Shown here in pieces: positions 1 through 10,278 of a stretch of 64,000 bases of DNA (positions are counted from its first letter, which is position 1; every line of letters starts with the position of its first letter). The stretch comes from Tolypocladium sp. Sup5 PDA-1 (Eukaryota > Ascomycota > Sordariomycetes > Hypocreales > Ophiocordycipitaceae), in contig JPHH03000063.1 of assembly GCA_000750105.3 (NCBI GenBank), positions 62,001-126,000 on the forward strand, in the 5' to 3' direction. The notes below the pieces were generated by a model. That model was not told the DNA's origin and did not search any database. It saw only the letters and a list, made by a program, of their open reading frames with translations. Position numbers and translations under genes: made by a program.

Positions 1-1523
1 TACAGCCCAAGGCTCCCAGCCAAAACGCCCCGAAGCTTCGACAATCCATGCGCAGCGAGCAGCCCGCGTCGGCGGCTCAAGTCAGCCACGATCAGCCAGG
101 TAGCATGAGAAAGTCCATGAGAACGAGTGGCCCCGCGCCTTCATCGGCACCTGACAGAACCTCGAGGAGATCTCATCCTCCACCTGCCGAACCCGACATG
201 GCCGCGGCGGCTTCCGCGGCAGGCGTTGGGATGCGGAAATCGTTGAGGGCTGGTAAATCAAACGACGACACGCTTCGGCCATCCCTGTCGCAGTCTGGCC
301 GACCAGCTTCATACAACCCGCCTCCAGCAACCGAGCCGTTCAAGCTCCACAAGCGCAACATCTCGGCCGATAACCTCGTGAAGCCGACGCTCAAACGGCG
401 TGGATCGGACGACAGCGTCAGCAGCTTTACGCGTGCGCGAGCTGGCTCTGGCTCGGGACATGGCTTCAGGAGGTCAATGCGAGCCCAAGAGCCACCGTCC
501 CCAACAGCTGCCAGGGGCAGTGGTCGATTCAGCCTGCGATCGTTGTCGCCGCCTGGATTCCGACGCAACTCCGTCACCTCGATACCGGGCACTTCCAACT
601 CGTTTGGAGGAGGTCGCATGCGCCAGTCTCTGCGGGCGGAGCCTGCGGACTCTGGCTCGCGATCGCGCATGTCGCCATTCAAGCGGTCTCCTGGCGCCAA
701 GAAGGCCAAGAAGGCAAAGGGCGGCAGTCGCTTCGCGGATTCTAGCGACGAGGATGAAGGTGGCCCTTCTTTCTTCAGCAGTCGATTTGCCGACTCGAGT
801 GACGAGGACGATATGCCCAGGCCACAGTCCAACGGCAAGGGCATGGCCAAGTCCCTGCGCGGCATCAACAGATCGTCCAGCATGGCAGCCGTAAGCGCCA
901 TGGGCGTCACTCCCGCTGCACGGAATGTCTCGCCAGATCTCCCGGATACCGAAGACGACATGGCCCAGCCCAAGCGCGGCGCCCTGCCCAGCGGGCAGAG
1001 GTCGACGCTGCGTCGTAGCCGCTCCGGCCGTGGTACCCTGATGCCGCTTCCGGCCGCCACCGAGGGAGAAGAGGCCCCTCGACCCGGCAGCAAACGCCGC
1101 GGAAGCTTCATGTCCATCCTCCGCCGCAAGAAGGACACGTCTGGCAAGATCTCCCGCGACGTTGGCGAGAGCGCCGCCCGCCGCGACACCAGGCTCGAGC
1201 GCACGCCAGAGGAGCTAGCCGTGATCCGCAGCAACAGCCTCCACAAGATCGGGCCTAGTTGGCCACTGCCCGAAGCGGACGACGAGGACGCCGGCGAGGG
1301 CATCGCCGTGGACAAGACGCGTCCCGCCACGGCCCATGGTCCCGCAGCCAGCTCCTCACAAACGAGCGCCTTTCTCCGACGGCGCAGCACGTCGCAGGGC
1401 GTCGTCGGCCTCGGCCACGCGCCCGACGACGCCGAGGAGGTCCCTCCCGTGCCCGAGCTCCCGCCGCAGCACAAGAAGAAGAAGTTTGGCGCCCTGCGTA
1501 AGATGTTTGGCATCCACGACTAG
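1..1523 (+). CDS. Ser/Arg-rich protein with repeated MRxSLR motif (3' part)
   Basis: The frame is open from the first bases of the window and ends in TAG, so only the C-terminal ~507 residues are present and the start lies upstream. The protein is basic, low in complexity and rich in Ser, Arg and Pro. A six-residue motif recurs at irregular spacing: LRQSMR, MRKSMR, MRKSLR, FRRSMR, RFSLR, MRQSLR, MAKSLR. A second repeat, SRFADSSDEDE, occurs twice near nt 730-820 and combines an acidic patch with likely CK2-type Ser sites. The tail is Lys-rich (KKKKFGALRKMFG). I recognise no enzyme domain. The pattern suggests a phospho-regulated scaffold or membrane/cortex-binding protein, but that is inference. 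No intron is needed in the visible part. Confidence 0.8.
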   Translation, partial: QPKAPSQNAPKLRQSMRSEQPASAAQVSHDQPGSMRKSMRTSGPAPSSAPDRTSRRSHPPPAEPDMAAAASAAGVGMRKSLRAGKSNDDTLRPSLSQSGRPASYNPPPATEPFKLHKRNISADNLVKPTLKRRGSDDSVSSFTRARAGSGSGHGFRRSMRAQEPPSPTAARGSGRFSLRSLSPPGFRRNSVTSIPGTSNSFGGGRMRQSLRAEPADSGSRSRMSPFKRSPGAKKAKKAKGGSRFADSSDEDEGGPSFFSSRFADSSDEDDMPRPQSNGKGMAKSLRGINRSSSMAAVSAMGVTPAARNVSPDLPDTEDDMAQPKRGALPSGQRSTLRRSRSGRGTLMPLPAATEGEEAPRPGSKRRGSFMSILRRKKDTSGKISRDVGESAARRDTRLERTPEELAVIRSNSLHKIGPSWPLPEADDEDAGEGIAVDKTRPATAHGPAASSSQTSAFLRRRSTSQGVVGLGHAPDDAEEVPPVPELPPQHKKKKFGALRKMFGIHD

Positions 1524-2554
1524 AATTGTGCGGGCCTCGCATCTTGCATCTGAAGCAGGGGGCCTCGGCGTATGCTGACGACGAATATTTAACCCACGCC
1601 TCGAAACGATCACTTTTCACCACTAGTTTCTAACTTTCCCCTTTTTCTCTTCTTGTGCTCAGTCGAGCTCTTTTCTTACTCTTTTTCTTCTGCTATTCTT
1701 TGCTTGTTGCCCAACGCCACCCCCTCTAACCGAGGCGCGGATGGGCTTGCATGGAGGCGAAATGGGCGGCGACTCTCTCGGGATGAGAGGGACATGAAGC
1801 GCCGGAGCTTTGCCACTGGAACTCGGTGCGGAATAATCTGGGCTTCAAAGAATAAAAAGGATTGGGCGGCGGGTTCGTTTCGGTGGAGGGCTTGTAATTT
1901 GGGATACTGCGACGAGGAGAGGGATGAGGAGGGGACTGCAGACGGTAACTAATATCACCATTGTGCGCTGTGTGCCTGCCCTGATCTCGAAGCACCTGGA
2001 TGGGTTTATCCAATGCGACTGTCACGACAGCTGGTGAAGATAATGAATATGGGTATCGTGCATCTCCTTGGATATTTACTTGCTCAACCCCTATACTCGT
2101 ACTGCGTACTTCGTACATCTAACCTAAACGCCCCATCCGGGCTCACGCTCCAGCATTCTAATGCTCCCCTTCACGAAACAAGCCCACTGCTCTCTCGCTC
2201 TCGCTGTCCCCTTTCCCCGGGAGGACACTTGAAAATCCCGTTAAGGCAGCAAATGTCAAAGAGGTGATGCCGTGCGTGCAAAACGGCGTTCCCTTCGCTC
2301 GCCTATACGCCGTCTTCTGAACTCCGCGAATGCTCCGGCCGCTATTAACACGATGCTATGATACAAGGGGACAAAAGGAAAATTGGGACGCCATAAATCA
2401 AAGGGAGGGCTTCGAGTACCAAGTTTTTTGATGGGGTTTATATGTGCCGTCCGGGAATATTAACAGAGTCTGGAAGTCGCCCTGCAGCTCAACGTCCAGA
2501 CATACAGCTATATTAGCCGCAAGAGGACCCTGCCAGAGAGAGGTGTTCGTCTCT
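1524..2554. other. Intergenic, between convergent genes
   Basis: Two convergent genes end on either side, so this should hold both 3' UTRs. A cluster of TACTCGTA / TACTTCGTA half-palindromes lies at 2094-2116. I see no credible coding frame. Confidence 0.6.
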
Positions 2555-4305
2555 CTAGCCCCTGGATCGCGGCTTGTCGCCAATTCTGGTCTTGTCGCGC
2601 TCCAGCAGGAGCGTCAGCTGGCTCCTCGTCCGGCCCATGGGGACGCTAGCAGACGGGCCTGGTTGAGTCGGAGTAAGGCGGGGCTCGAGCAGCGACGACG
2701 CCGAAGACCTGCTGGGGAGAAACGTATCATTCAGGGATGCGCCGAGTACGCTCGACCTGGGCAGCGAGCCGGACTGGTCGATGATGGTTCCCTGAGCCGC
2801 CACATTTGTGGTGGACGCGGTGGCGCCAGTAAAGAGACCCTGGCTGGGGTTTCTGGTATGGATACGGTCGTGGATACGGTCGGAAGGGCGTCCGTACCCA
2901 TTATGCGACTGTGAGCGGCCCATGGCGGGAGCCGCCTCGATTAAAGGTGAGCCAACAATGCCCGTCGTGGCTTTGACGGTACCAGACGAGGCCCGGGGGT
3001 GGCTGGCGTTGTTGGTAGGAGAGTGCGGCCGAGAGAGCGCAGCATGTCCTCGTTCTGTAGGCGTTTGGCCCCCCATCGGGGTTGATGGCGGACCATGCGC
3101 CCTACCATATCCTTCATTCTCGGTCACCGCCCTTCGTGGCACGGCAGGTCGCTTTCCGAGCGCTTTGGCGCTGAGTCTTGGCGTCTGGGAGATACTCCCT
3201 TCAACGCCACGCGCTTCGTGCCCAACGTGATTCGATGTTCGCTCGGGAATGGGAGAAATAGGTCGCGGTAGACCTGGGGTTCGCGAACCAGCCGATATCT
3301 CGCCATCCCGAGACCCAACTGTCGACAATATCGGCGAGTGTGGGCTCGTCTTCCTCGGCACCAGGGGGCCCCTCTTGGCAGCGGCAGCCGAAGCGGCCGC
3401 GAATTCCGTGGTCGCAGTGGGCGGCTTCTTCTTCGAAGCCATCATTGCCATCTCCAGCCCCGTAGTCGCGGTGCTACCGGATGACGGAAACTCGCTGTCC
3501 TTGTCGTCTTCGCTGGCAGACTCGTGCGGCGATACAAAGCGGGCGGTTGGCCGGGGCCCCGACGAGGATGGACCCCTGGACTTTTTCAAGATGGGATGCG
3601 GAGGTGGCGGTTTCGAAGCGCTGGACGAGAAACTCTTGACCGAAATGTCACTTGGTTTCGCGGGCGGTGGAGGCGAGACATGATTCGGTTGCCCATTTTG
3701 CTCTTGGTTCAGGTGGGCCAATATCATCTGTCTCGTCAAAGGGGGTACCTGGGCTCGCGAGTCAGCTGTGATGACTTACCAAACTCTGTCGCATATCGCT
3801 TACATCTGGCCCCTCCCACCGATTTGGCGGACCTTGGAGGGGGACGACGGTCGGGCCCACCGAGATATCCTCGTAAAGCCTGGCCAGTGTTCGGCCGCTG
3901 AGGAATCGACGGTTACTGCCCCATACCTGCCACCAAAAGTTTTCCAGCCGTCGGGCGGTAGGGTCCTTGAGCTTCTTGTTTGTTACCGTGTACACTGAGG
4001 GATGAAGTCAGCGCACATCGTCTCGCGCAGTGGGCAGCAAGGGGCTTACCATGCCAGTACTCCCAGATCTTGTCGGCAGGGACTGTGGGGTAGCTTGCGA
4101 CCTCCTTGTAGACGTTTGTGGTGTTGATGACAATGCCCTTGGGCAGTATCATTGGCACGCTGGACTCCATCTGCAGGACGAGGTGGCTGCCAGGAACCCG
4201 AGGTACTGGAACAGGGCCGCTGGCAGCTCCGGAGAGAGCGGAGGGTGAAGAAGAGTGATGCGCGAGGCGAAAATGTCCTGCAACAGCCTCAGCGCAGCCA
4301 ATCAT
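2555..4305 (-). CDS. AreA GATA-like (DUF1752-type) domain protein, Ser/Pro-rich
   Basis: Three exons are inferred, complement(2555..3748, 3804..3994, 4050..4305), with two 55 nt introns of good consensus. They join in phase to 546 residues. The joined N-terminal part reads KIWEYWHVYTVTNKKL followed by RRLENFWWQVWGS. This matches the W..Y/W....K.L....RLEN..W..W pattern of the AreA GATA-like domain (DUF1752) found in fungal nitrogen regulators and other proteins. The block ARLYEDIS..PTVVPL..PPNRWEGP follows. The remaining ~390 residues are disordered, rich in Ser, Pro and Thr, with Lys/Arg patches. No GATA zinc finger is present, so this is not AreA itself. The start is uncertain: ATG at 4305 or the internal ATG at about 4170. 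The function is unknown; a regulatory adaptor role is only a guess. Confidence 0.72.
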
Positions 4306-5800
4306 TTGGCGTGCGAGAGTTTATATGCTACTTGAAAGGCAAACCATGGTCGCAGGTGATGAAATGCCGGCCAGCGGAGAAGATGCGCCGAGCCACGAAC
4401 ACCAGCAGCCGCGGTGCGAGATGGGTTCTTGGATAAGGGCGAGAAGCACAGCAGGCAGCGGCTCGGGCGTCGTCGAGTAAGCTTCAGGTATCGGAGCACG
4501 CCGGTCCCGGCGGCGATGGCGACGGTGAGCGGTCGTCGAGCTGTCCGTCAGTCGGCAGTGCCGAGGACGATGGGCTGAGCGCGCGCTTATACCTGCAGCT
4601 TTTCGCCGTGGGCCGTGGGGGCGACGGGACGGGATGCAGTGTAAGTGTGACGGCGCCTATATGGAGGGCCGGGGAGCGGATGTATGTATGTAGTAGGCGA
4701 GGTGGTCACGCGGGCCAGCGATGGACGCACAGAGCAGAGAGGAGGAGCTCGGCGGAGCAGCCGAACAGGGCTCCTCGTCACACGCCGAGGGACGCGGGGG
4801 CGGACAAGGAGTCGCGAGCGCCGGAATGAGGAGGGCAGAGAGAGTCCGGCCGAGGATGTTTTTGTTGTTTCGTGCTGTGCTGACCGAGGGCTTGAGCGGG
4901 ACCCTGACAACAAGAGGAGTACGAGTACGTGAGGGAGGGGGTCTCGTGACGGCCACAAGCCCGAGGCGGTACGTAGCACTGCGCGGCCCGAGGAGGGAAA
5001 GCTGCTGGCGGTGCGACTCGTAGGTACTTCGTAGGCAAGAGTGAGAGCGGCCACTGGCTGGGCGATGTGATGCAGTGGTGAATCAGTTCACTTCGGTTCG
5101 GCTCAGTGGAGGTTGCGCGCGCGTGCAAACCGGACCGGAACCAGGCACAGGGGGTTGGCCGGTTGGTTGGTTGGTTGGTGGGTGGGATGTGCGGTGCAAT
5201 GCCGCAGGGAGCGCACGCAGCGCGATGCTGGGAGGCGCTCGCAGGTAGAGCCGCAAGCAGCGCGGGAGGCGAGCAGCAGCAGCCGGCGAGGGGCGAGGTC
5301 GGCGCAGGGATCGAGACAGCGCGGCGACGCGGTCGACGAGAGGAACAGAAGAAAGAGAAGAGGAGGAGGTGAAGAAGGAAGTGAAAAAATAGACGACCTT
5401 GGGACCGACTTATCGCGCGGGCCTCGCGAGGTCGGTGTGCGGTTCGGCGCCCTTTTGGCGGGGCCGCGACCTGCAACTGCGTGTGCATTTCCATTGATGG
5501 ATGCACCTCAGCAGGTCCTCAGCGCTCGAGACCGCACGAATCGCCGTGCTGGCGCCTGATCCCAGGGCGGCCAATGGAGCCGCGCCCGCTGGCGCAGGGA
5601 CCCCTCCCCGTCTGTTCCCCGCTGTTGCGCCCTGGACGCCTGACTCGGATCGGATGGAGTCATGGACCCTCGACCCTGTTTGGGCCCAAGACCAGGGCCC
5701 TCGTTCGCTCCCAGCCTGACGGGTTCACCGCCCTGACCGAACGATGTGGGTGGGTGCACTACGAGTAGGTGTAGGTGGTGCACGGCTCGGTAGCTGACGA
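4306..5800. other. Intergenic / upstream region
   Basis: Upstream of the AreA-like-domain gene. It is GC-rich, with a GGTT tandem tract (GGTTGGTTGGTTGGTTGG) near 5160-5180 and an A/G-rich stretch at 5340-5390. Long open frames here are low in complexity and unlike proteins. I see no supported gene. Confidence 0.5.
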
Positions 5801-6013
5801 TTACGGATACAACTTCGCGAAGATGCCTTGATGCTGTGCCGGGTACGGACACTGCGTGGAAGGATATCCATTGTCAAACAACGGCGGCGCCTGGTCAACG
5901 CCGTTCGGCTCCGGCTCGCCGTGTTCCGTGGATGCGACGGGCGGCTTCTTCGATGAGCTCCGATTGATATTCGCCAGCTGTTTCGCCGTATCCGTGCCAC
6001 CTCGGGCTTCCAT
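5801..6013 (-). CDS. Small hypothetical protein (70 aa)
   Basis: A single open frame from ATG to stop encodes 70 hydrophilic residues. The composition looks protein-like: Asn, Gln, Pro and Ser are spread evenly, and the C-terminus is tyrosine- and proline-containing (CPYPAQHQGIFAKLYP). No domain, signal peptide or membrane segment is seen. It could also be the last exon of a longer gene, because a possible splice acceptor (CGCAG) lies just upstream of the ATG. I do not recognise it. Transcript evidence would settle whether it is real. Confidence 0.35.
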   Translation of the reverse strand: MEARGGTDTAKQLANINRSSSKKPPVASTEHGEPEPNGVDQAPPLFDNGYPSTQCPYPAQHQGIFAKLYP

Positions 6014-9000
6014 GCTGGCCTCTGCGACTACCTAATAAGAGCGATGTTGCAAGGTAGGCATTAAAGCCCGTACGGAGCAGTGGCACCGAGAATTACAAGA
6101 GTTGAATCTCGGCATCTCCCCCGACAAACACCACAGGTCAGGCCATATCGCCCATCCCCCAAAGCAAGGTGAACGGCACGGTGAGACGAGACACGGCCCC
6201 AACGTCCCCTGATGATCGACCCACGGCGGCACACCGAGGAATGCAGCGCCAACAGAGCTTGTTCTGCTCCCGCCAGCGCGGTCCAGCCAAGCAGACGCCG
6301 CCGCAGACACACCTTCAGCCCTCCCTCCGATGCCTCTGCCCTGCGAGCCGCATCCAGCCGTCGCACAGGCGCTGCATATATGACCAGTCACTCGCCTGCC
6401 CCCCTCCATCCCCGCGTTGGGATGGATAAACGTCGATGAAATGAGAGTCAAATGTTTTGGAATTCCCGCATGGGCGCAACGACGGGCCGAAAGAGAGGAC
6501 GGCGCCGAGGTTCCAAACAGTAGTCTGTAACTTACGGACTGCATGGGTAAACAAAGGGAGACAAGGGGAGCCGTGGCCTGATGTTGCGCGTTGGACAGGC
6601 GGTCCCTCAGCTTAGTATTGTCGTCATCGTCACCATTTACGTACTTACTGTACAAAGTATCACCAGCAGCAGCGACGATTGCCCCCCAAAACCGACGAGC
6701 CGCCTCGCCGTCGCCGAAAGCAAATCCAAAGAAAAAACCACCGCGTTCCTGATTACACATGCATCTCTATCTGCGGCCCTGTCGACATCGAAGTATGTTC
6801 CCCCCCCCCCCCCCCCCCAGACCCCTCGTCGCTCCACCCACACATCCCCCATGCCCACTGCTGCATGCACGCACTTCCACGTTCTAGAACCGAAAACGTG
6901 TCTTCGTGCCACTCTGGGCTCGTTGGTTGTTGGGCCCTGGCCCTCTGCAGCCACGGGGCGCTGCGCTGCCTCCCAGGCTCTTGCGGTGGGCACGCACACG
7001 CCCAGATCTCGCGTCAACAACATTCAGGGCGCCGAGCGCAGCTCCAGCTCGTCCTCCACTGTCGAGCTGAGCGGTGCAGCTGGCTGTTCCCGTGCCGCCT
7101 ATGCCTGTTCCTGTGCGGCTGCTGGGCACGGCTTGAACGGGACTGGGCTGGCCCCAGCAATTAGACAATTGGGCATCACCCCAGATTATGGCATTCTCGC
7201 CCAATTCCCACACCGAGCCGTCATGGGCAAAACCCGTCCAGAGCAGCCGCCACCATCTCCCCCAGGCCCCTACTCTATGCCTACCCCAGTCCCGCACCAA
7301 CAGAAACGGCTTGTGCATTTCCAACGTGGCGGCAAGCGAAAAGCCTCACCGGTCCGGCTGCGGCACATGTTTGTTAAAGCACGCACGGTGAGCCAAGAGG
7401 GAGGGAGGATTGGACGGCCCTTTGTCCTGGGCCTCTCTGCAGCGCACGCATCAGCGCAAGCAGGACCTCTTGTTACACACCGGCTTCAGGGCTGGCCAAC
7501 GGGGCCCTCGGGGGCCTTTGGTCGTCAGCTCCCTCCTGTCCTCGGCCTTGCCCAGCGAGGCATGTCCTGCCGACAACCTGCCTCCCATGTGAGCCCCGTC
7601 GGCGTCGCGTGACTCTCCAACAGGCCCAACAGCGAGGCCCGCGGGGGTGTTCATCACATCATCTCGATTGGCGCAGCCCCGTGACGGACGGCGCTCTCTG
7701 GAAGGCGGCTATCGTCGCTGACGTTTCGAAATTACTGGGCAAATGCGGTGTCAACCTCCGCAGGCACGGCGAGCCACCTGACCCCAAAGCCGTAGGCCGT
7801 GCCTATCAGCGCCGCATATCCGAACCCCTGGCCGCACCCGGATACCCCGATCGGGCCACATCAAGGACTTTGGTGAATGATGGATTTGTTTTACAAATAC
7901 TTCGTACGAAGTACATTCTGACGATGCTATTCATCTCTTGCCAAGCAAATGTAAATAGTAGACAAGATGAACAGCCCGTCAGCTTGCCAATGCAGCGGAG
8001 CTCAGGCAAAGTTGTCGCTCTCAGTGCCGTTTGCCCCGTCCCGACCGGCTTGGCACGGCGACGCCGATGGCCAGAACCATCAACCCGCTCTGGGCATCAA
8101 TAAGCCGACACAGTCGACAGCTACTGTAGCTAATCGTCAAGGTCTACCTACCTTGGCAAGCTTTGTTGTCCGTTGTCTTGGTTGCCTAGGCGGATTGGGG
8201 CTCGGTCGAGCATCCTCCATACACAAACAATACGCCGCACCAAGACTGCAACCAACTCGCCACCACTCACTCCTTTTGCAAGACGCTTGATAATGCAATC
8301 GATCGCATCAATTAAAACATCCAATTTGTCAGTCAATCGAATTCGCCCTCGGCCGACTCGCCACCTCCTTGACGAAGTTTTTCTATGTACATATGCACGC
8401 CTGCAGCGTATCCATCTCGCCACACGGCTCCCCCGATCGGCCACAGCAAAACCACCTTGCCGTCCCCCGGCCCGTTCGGCTGCCGTTGGTCTCCACTCCA
8501 GGGTCCCGCCCGCTCGGTGTGCAGGGCCGCTGGGGTGACACGGGCTGCGAGGGCAGGGGGGCAAGGGGGGGCTGGTCATTGCTTGTTTTTGGGCTTGGTG
8601 TTGTGCGACGCAATGTGCGTCGTGGAGGGCACGGCATGGTACTGATATGATGGAAGCCTCTCTGTTTGCTTGTGTTGCCACAGTGGACTCTTTGGGGGCT
8701 GAGTTGAATCTTCGAGGCTTCCATTGCCATTGGAAGCCGGACAAGAGAATGCTGTCCTTGGCTACTACTTCGTATAAATAACGGACAGGGGCAGGCTATT
8801 GTGGTCACACGAAGTTTCGCGTTCACGGATCTGCAGGACCATAATCGAAGCCTCGACGTTGACGTCTCTCCTCAAGAGAGCTATATTATCATTAAAAGTT
8901 CTAAATGAAATCAGAGGATGTTCCCTCAAGTCTACCCTGATGCGCCGGCAAAAAAAACACATTCAGCCCGCCCGAATGACCCAATGATTGATTCCCCAGA

Positions 9001-9043
9001 ACAGTAAAACAAATGGCCTTTTCCTTTTACGACTTTCAGCTGC
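6014..9043. other. Gene-poor region with poly-C tract and perfect palindrome
   Basis: About 3 kb without a supported gene. It contains a 19-base C homopolymer (6800-6818) and the perfect 16 bp palindrome TACTTCGTACGAAGTA (7898-7913). The longest frame (6581-7612, +) crosses the poly-C tract, is very rich in Pro, Ser and Ala, and looks fortuitous. Confidence 0.5.
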
Positions 9044-10278
9044 TTAGGTGACAGTGTAGCCGCCGTCGACGCGAATGTCCGCGCCTGTGACATAGTTGCT
9101 GGCGTTGGACAGCAGGAAGGTGACGGGGCCCATGAGGTCCTGGGGCTGACCCATCTTGCCCTGGGGGATGAGCGAGGTCCACTTCTGCTTGAGGTCGGGG
9201 TTCTCGTCGAGAATCTTTTGCGTGAGGGCCGTCAGCATGTAGCCAGGAGAGATACAGTTGACGCGGATGCCGGCACTCGCCCACTCGACGGCGAGGGAGG
9301 CGGCGAGGTGGCGGACAGCAGCCTTGGCGGCGTTGTAAGGACTGAGGAAGATATGTTAGCTGTGATTCCTGGGAGCAGAGAGACATTGGGGCATCAGGAA
9401 CATACGCCTGGGGTTGGGGAACGTTGACAATGGAGCCCGACATGCTGCCAATCATGACCATGCTGCCGGGGCTCTTGCGCTCCATCAAGTGGCGGGCAAC
9501 CGAGGTGGCGAAGAGGTAGGTGCCGTCGACGTTGACGCCCCAAAGCTTGCGCATGCGGTCAGTGGGGTAGTTGATGGCCTCGAAGTTCTCGGTGAAGCCG
9601 GCCGACGTGACGAGGTTGTCGATCTTGCCGTGCGCGGCGATGACCTCTGCGATACAGGCCTCGACGGACTCGGGGTCGGAGACGTCGGCGTAGTGAGCCG
9701 TGACCTTGGGGATGCTGAGGGGCATGTCAGCTTCGTGATTCTCGACCAATTGTTTGTGATTTGACACTTACCGCTCTGCGTTGGGGTTCTCCTTGATGAA
9801 GGCGTCCACCAGCAGCTTGGTCTGCTTCTCAGCCTCCTCCTCTGTAGCCACGGGTCAGCCACCGCTCAATGAGATCAACACGCGGCTGGAATTGGTTTCA
9901 AAACTCACTGTTCATGTCGACGAGCGCCAGGTCAGATCCAGAATACACCATGCCCTGGCCGATGACCAAGCCCAGGCCGCGAGCACCTCCCGTGACAAGG
10001 CCGACATTGCCGTCGAGGGAGAAGCTGGCAAGCGTGGGCTTGACGTACTGTCCCGGCAGGCCGCGGACGGGCTTGGAGGGGGGCAGATCGGCCTCCTCGG
10101 GGTACTCGATCTCGACGTCCGAGTCGGTCCGCGCGTATTTACCGGGCTTGTCGCGGCGAGGAGGAACGCTGTGCAGGTTGCGAGCGGCGGCGAACGAAGG
10201 GCGCAAGCAGGAGGCGACGGCAGAGCCTCGAGCGGCGTGGCGGAGCACGGGAGCAAAGATGCTGTGTCTGGCGGCCAT
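9044..10278 (-). CDS. Short-chain dehydrogenase/reductase, polyol (arabinitol/xylulose) type, with N-terminal extension
   Basis: Four exons, complement(9044..9341, 9406..9714, 9772..9841, 9909..10278), give 348 residues. The Rossmann motif TGGARGLG lies at about 96-103. The catalytic set is complete: SAGF after strand 4, GSMSGS, and YNAAK at about 252-256, where an intron falls just before the Tyr. The C-terminus GADIRVDGGYTVT is typical of the D-arabinitol/sorbitol/L-xylulose dehydrogenase group. The extra ~85 N-terminal residues begin with an Arg/Ala-rich amphipathic stretch (MAARHSIFAPVLRHAARGSA), which suggests mitochondrial import. They continue into an acidic linker seen in fungal D-arabinitol 2-dehydrogenase-like proteins. 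The likely reaction is NAD(P)-dependent oxidation or reduction of a polyol/ketose pair. The exact substrate cannot be read from sequence. Confidence 0.85.

Noticed and set aside
4778..5506. 242-codon open frame on the minus strand upstream of the AreA-like-domain gene
   Set aside because: Low-complexity Ser/Pro/Arg sequence overlapping several other frames; more likely promoter or 5' UTR.
6800..6818. 19-base poly-C run (and similar G runs near 24766 and 40861-40894)
   Set aside because: Plain homopolymers prone to slippage or sequencing error; no reason to see function.
6581..7612. 343-codon open frame on the plus strand
   Set aside because: It runs through a 19-base C homopolymer and is highly biased in composition; no motif, no upstream promoter features and no partner exon.
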